Positions 5,403 through 6,528 of a stretch of DNA of 6,528 bases are shown here, in pieces. A program made the translations under genes and the position numbers. How positions within the stretch are numbered: position 1 is the first letter of the stretch; each line of letters starts with the position of its first letter. Origin of the DNA: Oscillospiraceae bacterium (GTDB taxonomy: Bacteria > Bacillota > Clostridia > Oscillospirales > Ruminococcaceae); contig JAFPXW010000111.1 in the NCBI GenBank assembly GCA_017394565.1, positions 1 to 6,528 on the forward strand, given 5' to 3'. A model generated the notes under the pieces. It ran no database searches, was not told where the DNA came from, and saw only the letters and a list, made by a program, of their open reading frames with translations.

Positions 5403-6149
5403 TTATTTTCTGAATAAGCGCCCGAAGAAGGTCTTGTTCTCCGGTTCGTCATCCTCATCGTCCACCTCATCGGCGGCGTTCATGAGATTGCCGACGCGGT
5501 TTTTGAGGTAGCTGGCATTGGAATCCTTGGATTTTGTCATGGGTGTGCCGACGTAACGTCCTGCGCCGTTCTGGCTGGTCTGACTCTGACCGTATCCGCT
5601 GACGGGCGACGCGGCCTGATACGGCATACTGGTCGAAACCACGACCGGTCCGGCGGCCGGCGCAGCACCCTGGAACGGCATACTTCCGGAAACGCTGCCC
5701 TGCATCCCCGGTGCTGCCTGAAACGGCATACTCATGCCCTGCGGATACATCGAATGTGCCGAGGCCCCGGCTGCCGGCTGACCGATCTCGGTGATCGGCA
5801 TCATACGGTCCGGAAGAACGATCTGGCATCTGGCGTTTTCGGGATGCAGCGAAAGAATATAACGGATGCAGCCATTGCAGGGGAGAATCGGAGAGCGCGA
5901 GTAGGTTTTGATGAGCAAAAGCCCGGTCACCGCAGTCTCACCGGCTTGCTGGAGATGCTGCATGGCGTCGATCTCCGCGTGAATATTCGTCTGGGTACCG
6001 CCCTGCACTTCTGTCCGGCTGACGCCCGTGTAAATACGGTTGCCGGCGGAACAGACCACGCAGACGGTGTCATCCGGTCCGACATACACGCCGCTGTGAA
6101 GCTGCTGCTGTGCCACATTCTGTGCAATGTTGAATAGTGTTTCGTACAT
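5403..6149 (-). CDS. Cytidine-deaminase-fold protein with a long disordered repeat tail
   Basis: This 248-residue protein has an N-terminal domain (about 1-123) of the cytidine deaminase superfamily. The zinc-site motifs are HAE (57-59) and PCNGC (90-94), giving ligands H57, C91 and C94 and catalytic E59. Ordinary cytidine deaminases are about 130-140 residues, so half of this protein is extra. The usual Asn-x-Glu nucleoside-binding segment after YTGV is replaced by SRTEV, so the substrate may not be cytidine. Residues about 125-205 are rich in Pro, Ala, Gly, Ser, Gln and Met, with three copies of a SMP-aromatic-Q unit (140-144, 156-160, 174-178). The end is acidic (EVDDEDDEPE), then basic-hydrophobic (FFGRLFRK). 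The ATG at 6149 has a full AAGGAGG nine bases upstream; a longer in-frame start at 6203 would fall in the leader. It is the first gene of a two-gene operon with the Cache-GGDEF gene. The fold is well supported; substrate and tail function are unknown. Confidence 0.8.
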   Translation of the reverse strand: MYETLFNIAQNVAQQQLHSGVYVGPDDTVCVVCSAGNRIYTGVSRTEVQGGTQTNIHAEIDAMQHLQQAGETAVTGLLLIKTYSRSPILPCNGCIRYILSLHPENARCQIVLPDRMMPITEIGQPAAGASAHSMYPQGMSMPFQAAPGMQGSVSGSMPFQGAAPAAGPVVVSTSMPYQAASPVSGYGQSQTSQNGAGRYVGTPMTKSKDSNASYLKNRVGNLMNAADEVDDEDDEPENKTFFGRLFRK

Positions 6150-6158
6150 TTCTGCTTT

Positions 6159-6165
6159 CCTCCTT
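6159..6165 (-). promoter_or_regulatory. Strong ribosome binding site of the deaminase-like gene
   Basis: A complete AAGGAGG lies nine bases before the ATG at 6149. It fixes that start rather than the in-frame ATG at 6203, which has no comparable site. Confidence 0.85.
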
Positions 6166-6179
6166 ATATTCTTGATCGC

Positions 6180-6208
6180 ACTGATTGAGAGTCGGCATCT
6201 CACCCAGT
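6180..6208 (-). promoter_or_regulatory. Leader hairpin of the deaminase/Cache-GGDEF operon
   Basis: TGAGA and TCTCA (6186-6190 and 6198-6202) form a 5-bp stem with a 7-nt loop. ACTG and CAGT (6180-6183 and 6205-6208) add 4 bp across a 2x2 internal loop. It lies in the 65-nt leader between the promoter and the ribosome binding site. It is too small and lacks the conserved bases to be called a known riboswitch. Confidence 0.4.
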
Positions 6209-6220
6209 CCTTTTTTCAAT

Positions 6221-6249
6221 ATTATACACCTAATAATAATAGATTGCAA
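6221..6249 (-). promoter_or_regulatory. Sigma-A promoter of the deaminase/Cache-GGDEF operon
   Basis: On the minus strand TTGCAA (6244-6249) and a perfect TATAAT (6221-6226) are separated by 17 bp. The start would be near 6214, about 65 nt from the ATG at 6149. No other convincing promoter precedes the downstream Cache-GGDEF gene, so this one probably drives both. Confidence 0.75.
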
Positions 6250-6528
6250 CCCCTATTTTGAAGATTTAGTGGATAATATAAAAACTCTGAGTATTATTCA
6301 TAAAACAAGAGTGTCACATTTGTACAAAATAACGGATATCAAGCAGCATTGAAATCTCAATTTCGTAAAATTCGGACTACACTTTGTATAATTGCTTTTC
6401 ATTATTATCGGGGGAAGGCAGCGTTTTGATTCACGCGACAGCCGTCGCATATGTACGTTTCGTATATTATCATAGTAATATAGTAGCAAGGTAAAAACGG
6501 ATTTCACCTGCAAAAAATGAACCCTGAG
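6250..6528. other. AT-rich intergenic edge without a supported gene
   Basis: I find no convincing gene here. It holds a plus-strand TATAAT (6387-6392) with no good -35, and a GGGGGAAGG (6410-6418) that looks like a ribosome binding site but has no ATG at proper distance. It also holds a perfect small hairpin GCGAC/GTCGC (6435-6439 with 6444-6448) and a dyad ATATTA/TAATAT (6464-6469 with 6476-6481). These may belong to the upstream regulatory region of a gene beyond the window. Confidence 0.45.

Noticed and set aside
6426..6494. A 22-codon frame starting with TTG after GGGGGAAGG
   Set aside because: The start codon is weak, the peptide has no recognisable feature, and the supporting promoter lacks a -35.
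6298..6513. A 71-codon minus-strand open frame at the right edge
   Set aside because: It has no ribosome binding site, no recognisable domain and AT-driven composition, and it overlaps the regulatory-looking repeats.

Overview
The window looks like a chromosomal segment of a low-to-moderate GC Gram-positive bacterium, probably a Clostridia member of the Ruminococcus/Oscillospiraceae type. The evidence is strong AGGAGG-type ribosome binding sites, sigma-A-like promoters with TATAAT and 17-bp spacers, AT-rich intergenic DNA around more GC-rich genes, and a YfmM-type ABC-F protein. The taxonomic placement is inference; there is no rRNA or other marker.

Layout, left to right. Bases 1-36 hold the first 12 codons of a leftward gene with a signal-peptide-like N-terminus. 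Its promoter (112-140) and a stable leader hairpin (60-97) lie in an AT-rich divergent intergenic region that also carries the probable promoter (278-306) of a rightward gene. That gene (373-1791) encodes a soluble GGDEF protein with an intact active site and a probable PAS-like plus GAF sensory half. It converges on a leftward ABC-F ATPase gene (1838-3391), and the two share a short bidirectional terminator hairpin. The ABC-F gene has a clear promoter at 3434-3462. The next stretch, about 3520-3770, has no convincing gene but is packed with nested inverted repeats, including one 133-nt rod-like hairpin and a second 58-nt hairpin. This is the best candidate for an undescribed element. Next come two leftward genes 28 bp apart that form a likely operon. 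The promoter-proximal gene (5403-6149) encodes a cytidine-deaminase-fold domain with a disordered, repeat-bearing tail. The distal gene (3824-5374) encodes a membrane-anchored protein with an extracellular Cache-like sensor and a degenerate GGDEF domain. Their promoter is at 6221-6249. The right edge (6250-6528) is AT-rich and has no convincing gene.

Functional picture. Two GGDEF proteins sit within about 5 kb. One keeps all the visible catalytic residues and the other lacks the first metal-binding Asp and has GSDEF in place of GGDEF. This suggests one active cyclic-di-GMP synthase and one inactive or repurposed sensor output. That division is inferred from motifs. The ABC-F protein is a ribosome-associated type ATPase, and nothing in the sequence links it to the signalling genes beyond position.
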